Below are positions 10,667-21,984 of a DNA stretch of 64,000 nucleotides, piece by piece (the first letter of the stretch is position 1; each line of letters begins with the position of its first letter). Source of the DNA: Erinaceus europaeus (taxonomy: Eukaryota > Chordata > Mammalia > Eulipotyphla > Erinaceidae); the NCBI RefSeq assembly GCF_950295315.1, contig NC_080175.1:87506161-87570160 (forward strand), given 5' to 3'. The position numbers and the translations under genes are program-made. The notes below the pieces were generated by a model, which saw only the letters and a list, made by a program, of their open reading frames with translations, was not told the origin of the DNA and made no database searches.

Positions 10667-11166
10667 TGCTGAGATAGCCTGAGGGTGCTTCTTCCCGAGC
10701 TAGTGCTCTCTGGGTTGGAGAGAACTGAACTGGAGCCGATCTAGGCTGCTGCATGGGAGAGGGATCAGGAACTCGTGCCGCACTAACTTCGCAGGAGATA
10801 CACTCTGGGACCCTCGGAGCCGGAAAGCAATTTCCAAGTGTGTTTAATCAGAAGAGCAGCTGTATTTATACTCGCCAAGTAGGGTGGAAACAGGATGTGA
10901 CATAGAGAGGGTGGAGCGAAAAGAGAGTGGTGGAAAATCAGGGTGTGACAAGGAGAGGGGGCAGAGCAGGCGAGAATTCTACCACTTAACCACCAATGCC
11001 CCAGAGGGAGGGTGGTGCTTAGTTAGTGATTTATGTAAATAGACCGCAGCTTTGAGTGGGATCAAACCAATGCCATACAGGCATGCTGGTGCTTAGTTAA
11101 GTAGGATTAGAGACAGAAGCCCGGGGGGGGGGGGGGGGGGCGGGGGGGCTGGCATACTACCCAACA
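10667..11166 (-). mobile_element. Solo LTR of an endogenous retrovirus
   Basis: Read on the minus strand it runs from TGTTGGGTAGTATG to ...AGCA, i.e. TG...CA ends. The flanks are AGCTTG (10661-10666) and AACTTG (11167-11172), a 6-bp TSD with one change. A TATA-like box (TATAAATA, minus strand, near 10862) lies upstream of ATTAAA (complement of 10843-10848), the order expected of U3, R and U5. No internal retroviral genes adjoin, so it is a recombined solo LTR. It is of the same family as 32729-33172. Confidence 0.85.
11120..11149. repeat. G-homopolymer inside the LTR
   Basis: A nearly pure G run broken by a single C near 11141, near the 5' end of the minus-strand LTR. A shorter G run sits at a similar place in the LTR at 22096-22449. 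Its length is hard to sequence exactly. Confidence 0.85.
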
Positions 11167-11172
11167 AACTTG

Positions 11173-13225
11173 TTCATGGAGTTGATGAGAGACAAAGGAT
11201 TATAGACTAAGACCTTCAGAAAAAGGGGAGGCGGAGGAAAAGAGTAGTCATTTAAAACTGCTTTGTTGCCTTCTTTAGGCACTTCAACCATTTTTGAGCA
11301 CTTCGATTTGACTTATATGATTGTCCTTTGTTTATGGATACACGTAGACCTGTATCCAGTACACTAAATCCTAGCCTAATCTGGTGTCTGTTGACCCAAC
11401 CTGAAACTGTGCATTTTTTTCAGCTGTAGATTATGTGCCCAATTCTATCTCTTGTTATGTACAATAGTTGTATCGGGGGAAACTGAAGGTTTGACTGCAG
11501 CTACTCCATAAACCTTGCCTCCCGGAATTTGATTTAGACCAGATTAGCAGGACAGCCTAGCAGAAAGGCCCAATGAAGGCATAAACCTAGCTCTGGTTGG
11601 GCTCAACAAATGATACTCAATGCCTAAACAACTGAGAGAAAATCTGAGATAATCAGATAAAGAAAGGGCTACAAAAGTTGGATAAGGGCTGGCCCACTTA
11701 ATAATGGCCGGTTTGGTCACTATCACATCACCTGATCATCTGGGGCCCTAGTGAGGGAATCCTTGGATATCCAACATATGAGGGGCCTTGACCTTAATTA
11801 AAGGGTCCCTCTCTCTATTACCACTGGTAGCTGCCATAAGGAACAGAGTCTTGTGGGCCCTCTCAGAACCTTGGCTCTACCATAAAGCAATGACAGTAGG
11901 TATAGCCTCAGTCTCTGAAGGGAGGCTGGGGGTATCCTGCCCTGCCACTCGAAAAAGACTGGTCCTGAAATGAGTGCAGCCTGCAATGTTCCTCAGATGT
12001 GACCATGAGCTATAAGCTCAGACCAATAGGGACTTAGAAGTTACACAAGTTCTGACACTAAATAAAATATGTATTTACATACGGGCCCTGGAGCAGGTGG
12101 ATGGAGGTAAATAGTTAATTTTAGACACATATTTTATATGAATGGGAGCTACTCCCTGCCCTAGTCCAACTTTCTATCCATTTTCTCTACTCTGACACCA
12201 TTCTCTCAGACAATATTCTCATTAAACCTCAGGCTAGCTACCAAACTGAAGCATAAACATAATAGTTGTATGCTCCCAGGAACTCCTCTAAAATGGTTCT
12301 CCTAGCTGTCTTCTACCCTAAAATCCCTAATCTCATCTGCTCTGATCCTACTTTTTGGTTCCTGTACATTAACCATCTTATCTCAGCTTAGATCATGCCA
12401 CTTTCCAGACACCGAGTTATAGATGTTAAGTCATGCTACCATGATTCCACCCCGACTTCTCTGGGCAGATGACCTCACCCGTGTGTTCTGGACCCTCGCA
12501 TTTCCAGAGCTCTGGTCCACTAGGGAAAGACAGAAACAGGCTCGGGGTGTGGATCGATTTGTCAATGCGCATGCTCAGTGGAGAAGCAGCTACAGAAGCC
12601 AGAACTCCTACTTCTGCTCCCCATAAACAACCTTGATCCACATTCCCAATAGGGGAGAACTGACAGATGCTACCATGACTCCATCCCAACTTCTCTGGGC
12701 AGACAACCTCACCAGTTTGTCCTCTCCAGAGCTCTTGTCCAGTAGGGAAAGCTAGAAACAGGTTGGGGATATGGACAGACCTGTCAATACACATGCTCAG
12801 TGAAAAAGCAGCTACAGAAGCCAGAACGGACTCCTGCCTTCTGCTCCCCATAAACAACCTTGATCCATACTCCCAGCAGGGGAGAAGTGATAAGATGAAG
12901 ATAAGAGGACTCTGCACTCCAGCTCCATCAGCACCCAGAGAGAGAGAAGGAAAAGGAGAGGGACATCTGGAGGTAGCTATGATGTCATGAGTGGCTCAGA
13001 GGGATTAAATCAGGAAAAGAAGGGGCAACTATGTATAAATGTGGACAGACAGTTGTAGAGAAGATGGTTGGACCATGTCTACAGTTTTAGGGAACTGTGG
13101 TGAATTGCAGTGGAGAGAGTGAAGATTCAGAACTCTAGTAGTGGGAATGGTGTGGATTCAAACCCCTGTCAACATGTAATTCTATAATATAAAATATATA
13201 TAATAAATAAATAAAAGATAAAAAT
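11173..13225 (+). mobile_element. Old L1 3'UTR, long lineage
   Basis: The last part (about 12340-13225) resembles the terminal L1 module seen at 2640-3100 and 4370-4800, ending with a ...GGGAATGGTGTGGATTC... tail and a (AATA)n A-rich stretch. The middle (11730-12250) is related to 3840-4250. The first 550 bp are assigned only by continuity. The LTR at 10667-11166 interrupts it or its left neighbour. There is no ORF2 sequence. Confidence 0.6.
12434..12901 (+). repeat. 234-bp tandem duplication within the L1 3'UTR
   Basis: Two head-to-tail units starting TGCTACCATGA at 12434 and 12668. Each carries CTTCTCTGGGCAGA, AGAAGCAGCTACAGAAGCCA-type sequence and CCATAAACAACCTTGATCCA. Units differ by many substitutions and small gaps, so the duplication is old. 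Other L1 3'UTRs in the window hold one copy. Confidence 0.85.
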
Positions 13226-13404
13226 GTTTTGTTTACAAACTTAAATACTGTTAAAGGATCTACAGGTTGAGAAATTTCAGTGTGGTTTAGTTTTGAGGAT
13301 AGGAGGCTTCTAATCTGTTACATGGTCAGGGTTTAAGCACACATGCCTTTCAGACACATCACTTGGCAGACACTATGCAAAATGCCAGGGATTAAATAAT
13401 GTTC

Positions 13405-13767
13405 TTTTTTTTTTTTTTTTGCCTCCAGGATTATTGATGGGGCTTGGTGCCTGCACCATGAATCCACTGCTCCTGGAGGCCATTTTTCCCCCTTTTGTTA
13501 CCCTGTTTTTTTTTTTTTTAAATGGATGTTGTGGTTATTATTATCGTTGTTATCGATGTCATTGTTTTTGGATAGGGCAGAGAGAAATGGATAGAGAAGG
13601 GAAAGACAGAGCAGGGGAGAGAAAGAAAGACACCTGCAGACCTGCTTCACCACCTGCGCAGAGACTCCCCTGCAGGTGGGGAGCTGGGACTTGAACCAGG
13701 AACCTTATGCGGGTCTTTGTGCTTTGTGCCTCATGTGATTAACCTGCTACGTTACCGCCTAACGCCC
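13405..13767 (-). mobile_element. SINE, long form, antisense
   Basis: T-run, then the complement of the 3' module (GCCTCCAGGATTATTGATGG..), a second T-run, a TTATTATT-rich linker and the tRNA-derived head in reverse, ending GTTACCGCCTAACGCCC. The target sequence AATGTTCTTTTT occurs at both edges (13398 and 13771), a probable TSD. Confidence 0.85.
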
Positions 13768-13782
13768 ATTAATGTTCTTTTT

Positions 13783-13996
13783 AAATTTTTTTATTCTCTT
13801 TATTTATTTGATAGAGACAGCCAGAAATCTAGAGGGAAGGGGATGATAGAGTGGGAGAGAAACAGAGAGACACCAGGAGCCCTGCTTCACCACTCGAAAA
13901 ACTTTCCCCCTGAAGGTGGAGATGGTGGGCTCGAACCTGGATCCTTGTGCATCGTAACACCTGTGCTCAACCAGGTGGACCACTGCCTGGCCACCA
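13783..13996 (-). mobile_element. SINE, antisense
   Basis: T-rich tail, body with GGCTCGAACCTGGATCC (B-box in reverse) and the head ending CCACTGCCTGGCCACC. It lies directly beside the preceding SINE. Confidence 0.85.
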
Positions 13997-14283
13997 TAAT
14001 TTTCTTGTCCTTAAGAAATGTATCATATAAATGAGCAAGTGGATAGCTTGAAGGCATAAGATTATTGATATAAGACAATGTAAAGTGCCACATAAAGGAG
14101 AGTTTTCTTAACTCTGTCCTCCAAGTCAGGACCAATAGAGAAAAGTCAGCACAATAAAACCCAAGAAATGCTACAGAGATGAGATGAGAAAACTAGAAGG
14201 TTCCACAGTAAAACCGTGTATATGAAACAGTGAATTTGAAATGTAACAATGTTAAGTGCTGTCAAGAGTCAAATGCAAATTAT

Positions 14284-14394
14284 GCTGAAGAGATAACATG
14301 ACCCAGCACTTTTCCAGAATTAATTCCAAAATGTCACTTATAAAAGTGCTTTTGATGATTTTCGTGCTGGGGTAGCTGACATTTATACTAAGGT
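14284..14394 (+). repeat. 111-bp direct repeat, left copy
   Basis: Immediately precedes the LTR at 14395. It is identical to 14884-14994 except for C at 14309 versus G at 14909. It begins GCTGAAGAGATAACATGACC and ends TTTATACTAAGGT. It is not recognisable as a known repeat. Confidence 0.97.
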
Positions 14395-14882
14395 TGTTGT
14401 TAAAATTTGTAGGCTCTGGCTGGCAGGTTGGCTTCACGGCGGGTAACAGAGACGCGGAGACAACGGCTGGGCAGGGAAGCTGTATTTCTTTATTCAGGAA
14501 CAACGATTCATAAACTAAGACAAACTAATCACCAAACAGAACTCCGCTGTCTCTTTGCAGCGGCGCAAGCACTCTCTCTTACTCTCGAACTCAGGAACCG
14601 TCTCTTACTCTGGAACTCAGGAACTCTCTAACTCTGGCACTCTCTCTTACTCTCGAAACCCTGAAACTCTCGAACTCAGGAACTCTCCAACTCTAGAACT
14701 CTCTGGCCCTCTCTCTCTTCCTCTCGAACTCAGGAACTCCCTCACTCTGGAACTCTCGGACTCAGGAACCCTCTCTCGGGGTTCCTTGGGGCGGGGCCAA
14801 GCAGGCCCGCGAAATTAACAGGACTGATCCAATTCTCTTGGCGGGGGGAGGGCTAGGACAAACCAATGTAAAGCATACGACA
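14395..14882 (-). mobile_element. LTR-like element between long direct repeats
   Basis: On the minus strand it starts TGTCGTATGCTTTAC and ends TTTTAACAACA, i.e. TG...CA. It carries AATAAA (complement of 14489-14494), followed by a GC-richer U5-like part. It differs from the other young LTRs here, so it is a separate family. In place of the 4-6-bp TSD of ERVs, it is bordered by 111-bp direct repeats, with one extra A (14883) before the right copy. A minisatellite fills much of its U3-like portion. Confidence 0.75.
14565..14775. repeat. Minisatellite inside the LTR
   Basis: Imperfect units built from CTCTCGAACTCAGGAACT and variants, about 10 in all. On the plus strand they give a repetitive LELRNS-like frame without meaning as a protein. 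Confidence 0.85.
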
Positions 14883-14883
14883 A

Positions 14884-14994
14884 GCTGAAGAGATAACATG
14901 ACCCAGCAGTTTTCCAGAATTAATTCCAAAATGTCACTTATAAAAGTGCTTTTGATGATTTTCGTGCTGGGGTAGCTGACATTTATACTAAGGT
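14884..14994 (+). repeat. 111-bp direct repeat, right copy
   Basis: Second copy of 14284-14394, exactly 600 bp downstream, following the LTR end. The sequence beyond it (ATATTCTCAG) would be the original continuation of the left copy. Confidence 0.97.
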
Positions 14995-15854
14995 ATATTC
15001 TCAGTACTCTACTCTTGAACTCCGGTTAATTCAGCCATGAGAACCCAGTATGTGCCTTCTACTATATAAAAACTACTTTGCTCATATGCTTAACAAACAC
15101 ATTGAGAGAGACCTATGGTTTTATTAGTCACTAATAACGAATAAAGTGAAAGCACATTTTAAAAAAGCAAATATAGAAAAAAGCAAAGATTCAAGTTCAA
15201 AATGGTGCTGTGTGATTTATTTTGTGTGGAAGGTGGAAGCTACAACTTACTTGCAAAGAATGGTGAAGTTCCTATAATTTTTTTCATCTCTTCTTCAATC
15301 AATATTCAGTTACAAGATGAAGGCTGTCTGATAGAACTTCATTGAGCAAAGCCAGTTAATTTAAAATCTATTTTTTGTCCTAAATTATGTTCTTAGATTT
15401 CCTAGGATAATCTGACACAAAATTTTATAGTAGTCATCAAGATAATTAAGTTTGGAGACAGGTTCTAACAGCAGGGAGCATCTGAACATAAATTAAAAAG
15501 CATTTCAAATAACCACATTTTATTTAAATTCCCAATTGTACACTCTTAAACAAATTTACCTTTGTAGCATTAAGATTTACATTGCAACATTTTAATGAAA
15601 AATCAAAATTGAAAGCATTTAATCATAATTGCTTTTAATTCTCAGTGAAAGTTTGAATTGTAATAGTAGCCTTCGAAAAGAAAGGGTATTTGAAGTTGTT
15701 TCCTGCTGACAATTTTAATTTGACTTGCTTTTATTTTTCCTGGCCTCTATGATTTTAGCTGACATTGCATCAACTTTAAGTCACACTTCTGCTTAAATAA
15801 ATTTAAATACATAAATAGAAGGTGTGAGGATTACAACTAAGGAAAACAGAAATG

Positions 15855-15902
<48 letters not shown>

Positions 15903-16227
15903 GTAGAGACTGTGAAATAATGTGAATATGAAAATAGCTAAGGTTAATGCACACTGAATGAGTTCAAAGAAAGTTTTCCAAAAGAAAGGTAGAAAAATCA
16001 CCTATGGATATGCTTTAGATTAATAAAAAAAAAAAGAGGAAGAAAGTTGGACAATTTCAAATATATATTACACTGAGAAGACTTTGAAAACTACTGTAAA
16101 CTAAAGAATGAGAAAGCTAAAGATTTTTTTGTCTACAGGTATGTGGTTTAGTATGATTTAAAATTTATAGATCAAATGTCAAAAATAATAATATTCCATG
16201 AAGTGAGTGAATCTATATAGTTATAAA
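14995..16227. other. Unique AT-rich DNA with an (AT)n tract
   Basis: No repeat family or gene recognised. A pure (AT)n run spans about 15859-15897. The part 15480-15790 is rich in TAAT/ATTA motifs and free of repeats. Confidence 0.5.
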
Positions 16228-16607
16228 ATCATGCTGGGACTGGATATAATTCACCAGGTTGTCACATGCATTATCATTTGGGTGGCCTGGGCTTGAATCC
16301 TGGCACTACTATGACAGCAAGGAGACAATAGTGTCTTTCCTTTATTCTTTCTTTTTTTTTTTAAATTATCTTTATTTATTGGATAGAGACAGGTAAGAAA
16401 TCGAGAAGGAACAGGGTGATAGAGAGGGAGAGAGACAGAGAGACAGACACCTGCAGCCCTGCTTCACCACTTGTGAAGCTTTCCCCCTGAAGGTAGGGAC
16501 CAGGGAATCGAAACTTGCTCATTGTAACATGTGCGCTCAACCAGGTGCGCCACCACCCGACCCCTCCTTTATTCTTTCTGTCTTCCTATCTGAACAAAAA
16601 ACTATCC
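16228..16607 (+). mobile_element. Old SINE split by a younger SINE
   Basis: The left part (16228-16352) has the head and TGGGCTTGAATCCTGGCAC (B-box region) and GTGTCTTTCCTTTATTCTTT. The right part (16580-16607) continues with GTCTTCCTATCTGAACAAAAAAC. The antisense SINE 16353-16564 lies between. Confidence 0.75.
16353..16564 (-). mobile_element. SINE inserted into an older SINE
   Basis: An exact 15-bp TSD, TCCTTTATTCTTTCT, is found at 16338-16352 and 16565-16579. The body reads in reverse from a T-rich tail to the head CACCACCCGACCCC. Confidence 0.95.
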
Positions 16608-16752
16608 CAAGACCCGGCAAAATAGCTGATGTGGCAAATTACTTGTTTGCTGTGTTCTCAAACCCCACCACACTGGAGGAAGCATAGATGCTGTCTGTGG
16701 TATATCCTCTCCGTCTCCTGCCTCCCATTTCTATTTGAAGAAAAAAAAAATC
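16608..16752 (+). mobile_element. Old SINE
   Basis: GACCCGGCAAAATAGCTGAT head, GTTCTCAAACCCC B-box region, CTCCGTCTCCTGCCTCCC block and an A-rich tail. Confidence 0.65.
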
Positions 16753-17385
16753 CTGGAATTAATTTTGCAAAATAGCTTTCTATATGACTTGATATCTTGA
16801 TATGCTGTGATCATTAAAAAAATAAATACTTAATATATTATTTTAATTTTAATGCCTTACTGGCAAAAAAAAAAACAACTTTACCAGTCAAGAAGAAAAT
16901 AAATGCATGTGAACTATAGGAACTATAGTAATGTTTCAAAAATATTATTTCCAAATATTGAATATAGAAAGACATTATGTCACATTATCTCTTCTATATC
17001 TCCTTTGAAAGCAATTGACAATGTATAAATGCTATTTATTGATTAATTTTCCCATTAAGTACAAATGTATCACATATAGGCAGATTGATGCTAGATAAGT
17101 CTGAATATGTAGCAATGTAGTCATTGATGACCAGTGTGTATGTGTGATTCTATCTCATACAATTGTTGTCAAATTTTAGTGGTCAAGCCTGAAAAACAAA
17201 ATTTGAAGGGAGAGTTGTCATTATAACAGCTTTCTCCCTCTATTCCATCTTTCCATTCTGCCCTAGAATTAAACTGAATTCATCTTTACAAGTCTACAGT
17301 TAATCTGAAATAATTTGTCAGGAGATTAAAGTAGTGATACCAATGTATGGAAATTAAAAAAAATTGCAGGCTATGAAGAAAAAAC

Positions 17386-17566
17386 AAAACAAAACAAACA
17401 AACCAAAATATACATGGATATTGAGCCTGCTTTGCCTGTACACAGCCCAGATTTGTGTCTGATCCACATCCCCTTGGAAGAAGTATCAGTGCTGGTGTCT
17501 CTCTCTCTCTCTAGCTGAAAATGTCATTTTGGAGTGGTGAAGCCCTGGCAATCAATCCTTCTGTCA
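17386..17566 (+). mobile_element. Old SINE
   Basis: Diverged copy: an A-rich left border, GGTGTCTCTCTCTCTC, then the GAAGCCCTGGCAATC end. The B-box is hardly recognisable. Confidence 0.55.
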
Positions 17567-19440
17567 GTGTTTTCCATCTTCAAAATTCTAATACACTTAT
17601 AGATGAAAAGCAGAAACATCCTTTCTCTATCTAGTCTCCTTGGCAACAAATAAAATACTTACTTTCATTAATTTTAGATGACTTAGTATTAAGTTTCCCT
17701 CATTCATTACATTATGCTATATTTATTTAATAAGCATGCACTTAACTTCATTCCAGATGCCCAAAGCACTGGTCCCTACCCTGCCATAGCTATAGAACTG
17801 TGATATGTCACTTTGTCACTTAATCCCTTGAAATATCAACTAGCTGATATTAACTATATGGAACAGAGGGAATTGAACTCGAAATGAACTTTAAAATAAA
17901 CTTGAAAATATATATATATATATATATAGTCAGCCTATATCTATGACCTTGGGAAAAAAATATCAACTAGCTCAGTGAAAATATATAATTCATCTACACA
18001 TTTTAAAGTTTCTTTTGCATTCAGATTTCTTGATTGCTTTGAAGACACTACAATACATGTTGCCATTCAAACATGGAAAGATGCTTGAAATGGTTACAAT
18101 TTAACTATAAATTAACACCTACCAGGCGATTATTGGGCGGGGTAAAGTAAACATTACTTGTCCAGCAAGATGACACAGAGCTGTAAATATTTTTACTAGT
18201 TGTATGATTTCACTGATCTACTTTCCAATGTTCCCTTGAAAAAATTATAATAATCCTAAAACACTGAAAGATAAACATTTAAATTCATTATTTCTAGGTA
18301 TATATAATAACATTCAAGTATGTTGTTTGATTTGTAAGAAAAAAAATGACCGCTGAAGTTTACTTGTGAATCTTCTAAAATAGTTCATAAAATCTGTGAT
18401 TATTTTTGCTTTTTAAAATATTGGTATGTTTTCACTAGTGACTTGCTCATCTAATAACCGCTGAAATTCATCTTATATTTGATAGTAATTATGCCATTAT
18501 TATTTTAAAGATTTAATTGTCTAACACAATTTTGACAGAAAATAAATGTGCAGGCTCTACATTCTTAGACTGCATAATATGTTGTGATAAAGATATGCAT
18601 TGATTTTGCTAACATAAGAGAGCATTAGAAAGGTACAAATTAAACAGTACCAGTGTACACAAATGAAGATTTTTGTGACCTAGATGCTAGATAAGAGTTT
18701 TAGACTCTTGACAAAGTTTTAGTTCTTCTATCAAGTGTCTATACGACCTTGTGTTAGGTAGTTAAAACACTCTGAAATTACAGGATGAAACTAGGTGATC
18801 TTTAAGATCCGTTTCAGTTTTCTTTTTTTAAAGACTGTAATTTCAGCCACAATATAATGTTATAATTCAGTCCTTAGAAGATCTCTAAGTCCTAATAGTG
18901 CCCTCTAACAGGGTGATTGCTAACCTTTGGTTTGTAACAAATATAACTTTTATAGCAAATAATTCTAAAAGTCTAAAAGACTCAAAGGATAAAAGAAAAT
19001 GAATAGGTTACATTGCCAAAAAGAATTCTAAGGTGGATAACAAATCAAGTGTCTGCCCTAAATGTAATATGACAGTAAAGAAAGTTCATTGCTATTGTGG
19101 GATACACAACAGCAAAGCTGGAGACAATAGGTCTACTTTGTACAACTCTGCACTTGAAATAGGACATTCAGTATAATTTTAGTGTGAAGAAAGATTAGGT
19201 TAGTAAAATTCAACAGAGGAAGTAGAAATTTCCTGAGTTATTATATTGAGTTCCTTGATATATATTAATAATATCTTTATATTAAAATATTCATTTATTG
19301 CACACTTGAAACATATAAAGCAATAATATTTCATTACAACCATTAGAAATAAAATATTTATCTGTATGTTAATATATATACTTCAGTATATGTATGAGAG
19401 ATAGATATGGGAATTAAGCAATTTGAACAGGAATAATCAC
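17567..19440. other. Unique AT-rich DNA
   Basis: 1.9 kb without a recognisable repeat, apart from a short (TA)n at 17907-17928. No frame with coding character. Confidence 0.5.
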
Positions 19441-19622
19441 AAGGGATTATTGTTGGGCAAACAGCAAAATGGTTATGCAATAGTCTTTCATACCTAAGGC
19501 TCTGAGGCTCCAGGTTCAATTCCCTACCATCACCATAAGCTAAAATTGAGAAGTATATGGTCTTTCTCTGTATTGCTTTCACTAGTAAATAAATGAGATA
19601 TTTCAAAATAAATAAAAGTAAG
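19441..19622 (+). mobile_element. SINE, second tRNA-derived type
   Basis: AAATGGTTATGCAATAGTCT with GGCTCCAGGTTCAATTCCC (B-box) and CACCATAAGCTAAAATTGAG, the type better preserved at 28022-28172. Ends in (AAAT)n. Confidence 0.75.
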
Positions 19623-20082
19623 AATCCAAACCCTTCACTTAAAAAAAGAATAATCATTGGAATGTGAAGTCACTGAATTGTAGGACTGACATTTTCCCAC
19701 TCAATTATCAGCAACAGAATCAAAATCTAGAGTGGAAACATAACATTAATTTATATCTATGTATGCTTTATGTAAGATGAGCAATTAAATGCAGGAATAA
19801 CCAATACTAGTTTTCATGCCTTCTGATTACCAAAGAAGTACTCTTGTCACTATATCTTAGAGTTCTTTCCTCAAACTAAGGGACCAGTTAAACTAATAGG
19901 ATCTTGTTGAATTTGCACAACAGTGAATATTTTACATTGAGCTAAGGTGGACGGAGGTAGCAGTGGCACTGAATAGGTAATTAAAGGTTGTGTGTAATTT
20001 TCCAAATATTGTACATCCTAAAAAATTCAGAGCTGTTGTTCTGGAAGGACGTGAGAAACAGTGCTTATCTTTGGGTGCCTTG
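19623..20082. other. Unique DNA
   Basis: Nothing recognised. Confidence 0.45.
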
Positions 20083-20262
20083 TACTATTATTATTTATTT
20101 TATTATTTTAGATTGACAGAAAGGTGGGTAGGGATGTATACATAGAGAGAGAAAGCAATGACAACAACCACCAGAGTGGAGGGCGGCAGGCTGAAACCTG
20201 TGCCACGCACACTGCAAACTAAAGAAACTACTCAAGTGAACTGTTTTGCCATTCAGTCTCAT
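20083..20262 (-). mobile_element. Old SINE, antisense
   Basis: (TTAT)n-rich left end, ACAGAAAGGTGGGTAGGG body and GAAACCTGTGCCACGCACAC in place of the B-box. Diverged. Confidence 0.5.
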
Positions 20263-21697
20263 CTTTTAGGACTGCTTTGAGTTTCATGTCTCTTGATTTG
20301 ACAGAAAGGCCTATGAGACTTTCTAAATGTAAATATAAATGTAAGGTCTATGAGATTTCCCAAATGTAATATTAAACCCCAGCCTGAGTGCCACAAACTC
20401 TGATCTAATCTTGTTAAGTGTCTTTCAAATGGTGTAATTGTACTTCAACAATATAAGGGGCTAATAGAGACCTATATACAAAAATCTACTATGGGACCAG
20501 TCTTAAAACATCTAAAAAGAGTCCCAAGACAACCACACTAGGAATAGAATCTGGCTAGAGGCAGGATGTACTCTAAAGTTTGAAGGCAATTATCAGAATG
20601 ATGTTACCAAAAGAAAAGCTATAATTTGCATTTGTTTTAAGCCACTTCTTTACAAATATGTAAATAAGTGAAGTTTCTCAGCGTCTAGATACATTTTCTA
20701 AAGTATATAAATAAGATCTAAATCATTTTAGCAGATGTTAAACACATTATGAAAAGTACTATTATTTGAGTTTTTAGAAAATTGTTAGATGCACTATTTT
20801 TGATCAGAGGAAAAAGTATTCTCTGATCAACTTGGCCTTTTCTTACTGCTTTTAACTGAAGATCCAATTAATCTTTCTGATAGATTCACATATCAAGGCA
20901 CACTTTTGACAAAACTGTCTTTCTTCATGATTTAAAATAGCACATACTAACAGTTTGATTGAGTACCTTGGCTTCATTTCTGGAGTCAAAATTAATAATT
21001 AATTTTAAAAGCAGGGATTTCTAGCTTTTGCAGGTATGAGAGCATTTTAATTGCCTTGATAATTTGCTTTCCACTATCATGCAATCTCTTGAGAGTCAGA
21101 AATGAAAATATCAACGTTACATACATGTTAGATACAGCATAAAAACTGAATGTACTATGAAAATATAACTTGCAAAGAGATAGTTACGTAAAATGTATAA
21201 ACATTTATATTGATAAATAATGTTTAAGATATATACCTAGCTAGACAAACACGGTAATGATTTTTCATTACTGTAAAGCATCACTATAGTGCTAAGTAAT
21301 TTAGGTAAATTCAAATACATATGGTGCTTGGAAGTTTGGATATGATACTGAATAAAATTTGATTCTCACAGGTAATTAGAGGCAGCGGTTGAGGTGGTCT
21401 TGTTTGTTATAAGTGGGGAATAACTTGTAAAGCCATGTGGAATTCACTGATTTAACCCTCAACCAGGTAACTTTAATCTTAAAGCTGAAATTGAATAAAC
21501 TAATTTAGAAAAAAAAATTGGTCTAGAAGTTCTTGTTTTAACTAGTAATCCATTAGGTCTCCATGTGTTGATGAGGCTACTATAAAGACTTTATAATGTT
21601 TCACAATCTGAGATCATGGTTTGATGATGAATGCTACAATGAAGAAATCACATTGGTCTAGATCAGCATGGGCTGAAAATCTTTTAACAATTTAATA
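20263..21697. other. Unique AT-rich DNA
   Basis: 1.4 kb without a recognisable element. Confidence 0.5.
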
Positions 21698-21975
21698 ATC
21701 TTTCACCAGGGCTATTGCTGGGGTTGAGTGCCAGCATTAAGAATCTAAGGTTCCTCATGGCCATTTTTTTTCTTTCTACTTTATTTGTATTTGACAGACA
21801 GAATAAAATTGAGAAGGAGGGGGAAATAGAGAGGACAAAAGCTAGACACCAGCAGTCCTGCTTCACCTATTGTGAAGTCTTCCCCCCTACAGGTGGGGAG
21901 CGCTGGCTCCAACTGCAGTCATTATGCAGGGTGACGTGTACGTTTTCCTACGTACGCCAATGCCTGCCCCCAAAT
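21698..21975 (-). mobile_element. SINE, long form, antisense
   Basis: The reverse of the 3' module (CACCAGGGCTATTGCTGGGG, ATGGCCATTTTTTTT), then the body with a damaged B-box and the end GCCAATGCCTGCCCCC. Confidence 0.8.
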
Positions 21976-21984
21976 AATCTGTTT

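Noticed and set aside
12426..12917. 163-codon minus-strand frame with an internal repeat
   Set aside because: The repeat comes from the 234-bp tandem duplication in an L1 3'UTR. It is antisense to the element and has no known domain.
14428..14818. Frames with LELRNS-type repeats
   Set aside because: Derived from the minisatellite in the LTR, which lies on the opposite strand.
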